Shown one piece after another: positions 62,486 through 64,000 of a stretch of DNA of 64,000 nucleotides. This DNA comes from Ascidia mentula (Eukaryota > Chordata > Ascidiacea > Phlebobranchia > Ascidiidae), in contig OX387202.1 in NCBI GenBank assembly GCA_947561715.1, positions 19,543,001-19,607,000 on the forward strand, read 5' to 3'. How positions within the stretch are numbered: position 1 is the first letter of the stretch; every line of letters starts with the position of its first letter. Both the position numbers and the translations under genes were made by a program. A model generated the notes under the pieces. The model saw only the letters and a list, made by a program, of their open reading frames with translations, searched no databases and was not told the DNA's origin.

Positions 62486-63664
62486 ATGTGGGTTTCCGTT
62501 ATTTTGTTTCTTGCTTCTGCAAACGTTATCACAGGTAAATTAAGTATTTAATGTTTTGTACAAAGTTGCAAACTATAAAATGGTGAAATACTGAAAATTA
62601 CTTGTTAAAGCCTTATTGATTGATTTTTTGTGACGTGACAATCGTTTGTAGGTTCCTTTAATGACGAAACAATTAAAAGTTTGGAATTCCTGCACAGTCC
62701 CCGGTTTACTTTTATGGATATGAACAGCGACGGCATCCTTACGTCGGATGAGATATCGGTTAAATATACGTCGTACATGAAAAACCGTAAGTGAAAATTT
62801 TTGAATCAAGTTTGTTACGTGATTGAGGTTCTGTGGTTAAAACAGGTGGGAGATTCTGTGGCTTGGATTTTGTTTGTGACGTCAACAAAGACGGGAAAGT
62901 GACGAGAACCGAGAACACAATGTGCATTGTTCAATTCTTCAACCAAACCATATTTCCGGTATTAACCATTGTTTGTTTATTTATTATATGTAGTTTTGCA
63001 CTTTGCGATTTGAGCAACTTAATCGCAGCCAAGTGCCAAAGACACGAATGACGGCAAGAATCTGTTTCATGACGTCACAGTACGCATGTTCCACGTGATC
63101 GGCAGCGAAATGTTGATTGCTATTTTTTTCGCGGGAAAATTCCGCACGAGAGAAAAAAACATTTCAGTTTAAAAGAGAAGTCGACATTTTGGAAAACAAA
63201 TTTAACAAAGTTACTTTATTTCCGGTTGACACACACACAAATAAAAGGGGATTCTGGAATGCTTCCGCATAACTCTGTCTCGTATTGTGCAAAACAAACG
63301 TTTATTCCACAAGAAGATTAACAAGTTTTAATTAAATTCTTCAACCGAAATGAAATGTAAACAATGACATTCTAGAAACGACGTATTATGACGACATAGA
63401 AAACGCAGTTAGTTCAATATAGAATATGTTCCACAGATGCTCGACACGGACAGTAACGGTGTGATCAGTGGAGCGGAACAGACAAACATTGTGACGTTAA
63501 CACAGGAATATTTCTACCATCTCACTGCAAAAGAGATCGGATGGGTTGTCCAGTACTGTGACGTCAACATGAATGGCGAAATGGATCTTTCCGAAATGTT
63601 GCATGTTGATGGTGAACTCACGAATATCGACCTTATGAGACTTAAGTTTGCGAGTGCTCCGTAA
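62486..63664 (+). CDS. Secreted four-EF-hand protein (4 exons)
   Basis: Exons in phase: 62486-62534, 62652-62786, 62846-62958, 63437-63664; 174 residues. Exon 1 is a signal peptide (MWVSVILFLASANVIT). The remainder is two EF-hand pairs: loops DMNSDGILTSDE, DVNKDGKVTRTE, DTDSNGVISGAE and DVNMNGEMDLSE, each with Asp/Asn at positions 1, 3, 5 and Gly at 6, as calcium-binding loops require; all four end in Glu at position 12. No membrane anchor or ER-retention signal is seen, so it is probably secreted. Specific family not recognised; it may be a tunicate-expanded calcium-binding protein. The first ATG and signal peptide decide the start. Confidence 0.87.
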
Positions 63665-63729
63665 CGCCACCAAGTGGATGACTTACTGTATTTATGTTGC
63701 GAATGCGCCACGTAGTGGCAGCTGTGTTA

Positions 63730-63735
63730 AATAAA
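63730..63735 (+). terminator. Poly(A) signal of the EF-hand gene
   Basis: AATAAA lies 66 bp after the stop codon, followed by a T/G-rich stretch. A normal distance for a compact 3' UTR. Confidence 0.75.
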
Positions 63736-64000
63736 GCAGGCTGTTTTGTCAAACATAACGTCATTACTAACAGCTTAATAAATATGATTTCTATTATGTA
63801 GCCCACAGTGTGCCTTCATCAGAACAAGAAAGACAGCAATTTTATGAAATCCCAATAATGTTTTTTGAAACCCAGTCGTAGTTTTTAGATTTTTGTTGAT
63901 TGAGGGTCAGCAGCTCTCATGTTATCATGGTTCCAGCGCTTTAACACTATATAATATGTTTTATGGGGAAAAGGCGGAAAGCAGTCAGCAGGATTACCAA
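63736..64000. other. Right-edge sequence with no recognised gene
   Basis: No coding exon or repeat could be supported in the last 265 bases. Confidence 0.4.

Overview
The window looks like chordate DNA from an ascidian, most probably a Ciona species. It is AT-rich and gene-dense, with many small exons and short introns. It carries animal-only genes (LLGL, teashirt, a paraxis/scleraxis-type bHLH, TMPPE, a Cys-loop channel, a GalNAc-transferase). Assignments come from reading exon translations and checking splice-phase continuity by hand. No database search was run, so family names rest on recognised motifs, and exon edges may be off by a base or two.

Layout. 1-95 is the first coding exon of a TRMT1-like tRNA methyltransferase on the minus strand, running off the left edge. 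1033-11553 is a 10.5 kb MULE-type DNA transposon. It is flanked by a perfect 9-bp target duplication, bounded by identical 155-bp inverted ends, and each end extends into a long array of a 57-bp repeat. A 13-exon transposase gene (minus) lies inside. The element landed between the divergent TRMT1 and LLGL genes. 12745-23831 (plus) is lethal giant larvae (LLGL) in about 25 exons. 25331-31556 (minus) is a chimeric secretory protein: signal peptide, C-type lectin, sushi-like, ZP, furin site, EGF, membrane helix. 33249-36148 (minus) is TMPPE, a membrane metallophosphoesterase. 37380-40649 (minus) is a BTB-BACK protein with two apparent alternative first exons. 41578-44264 (plus) is an anion-type Cys-loop receptor subunit. 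44443-47902 (plus) is a polypeptide GalNAc-transferase with a ricin-type lectin tail. 48110-48711 (minus) is a small bHLH factor of the TCF15/scleraxis class. 49374 to about 54300 (minus) is teashirt. 54300-62480 is a gene-poor, AT-rich stretch with transposon remnants, perhaps teashirt regulatory DNA. 62486-63664 (plus) is a secreted four-EF-hand protein.

The genes do not form a pathway. Several concern epithelial polarity, extracellular surface and patterning (LLGL, GalNAc-transferase, ZP-lectin protein, teashirt, bHLH), but that is ordinary gene neighbourhood. The most interesting non-genic signals are the foldback-like MULE, a dispersed repeat family carrying a hammerhead-ribozyme core (one copy with an intact core and GUC site), and a second family of palindromic intronic repeats with a related core.
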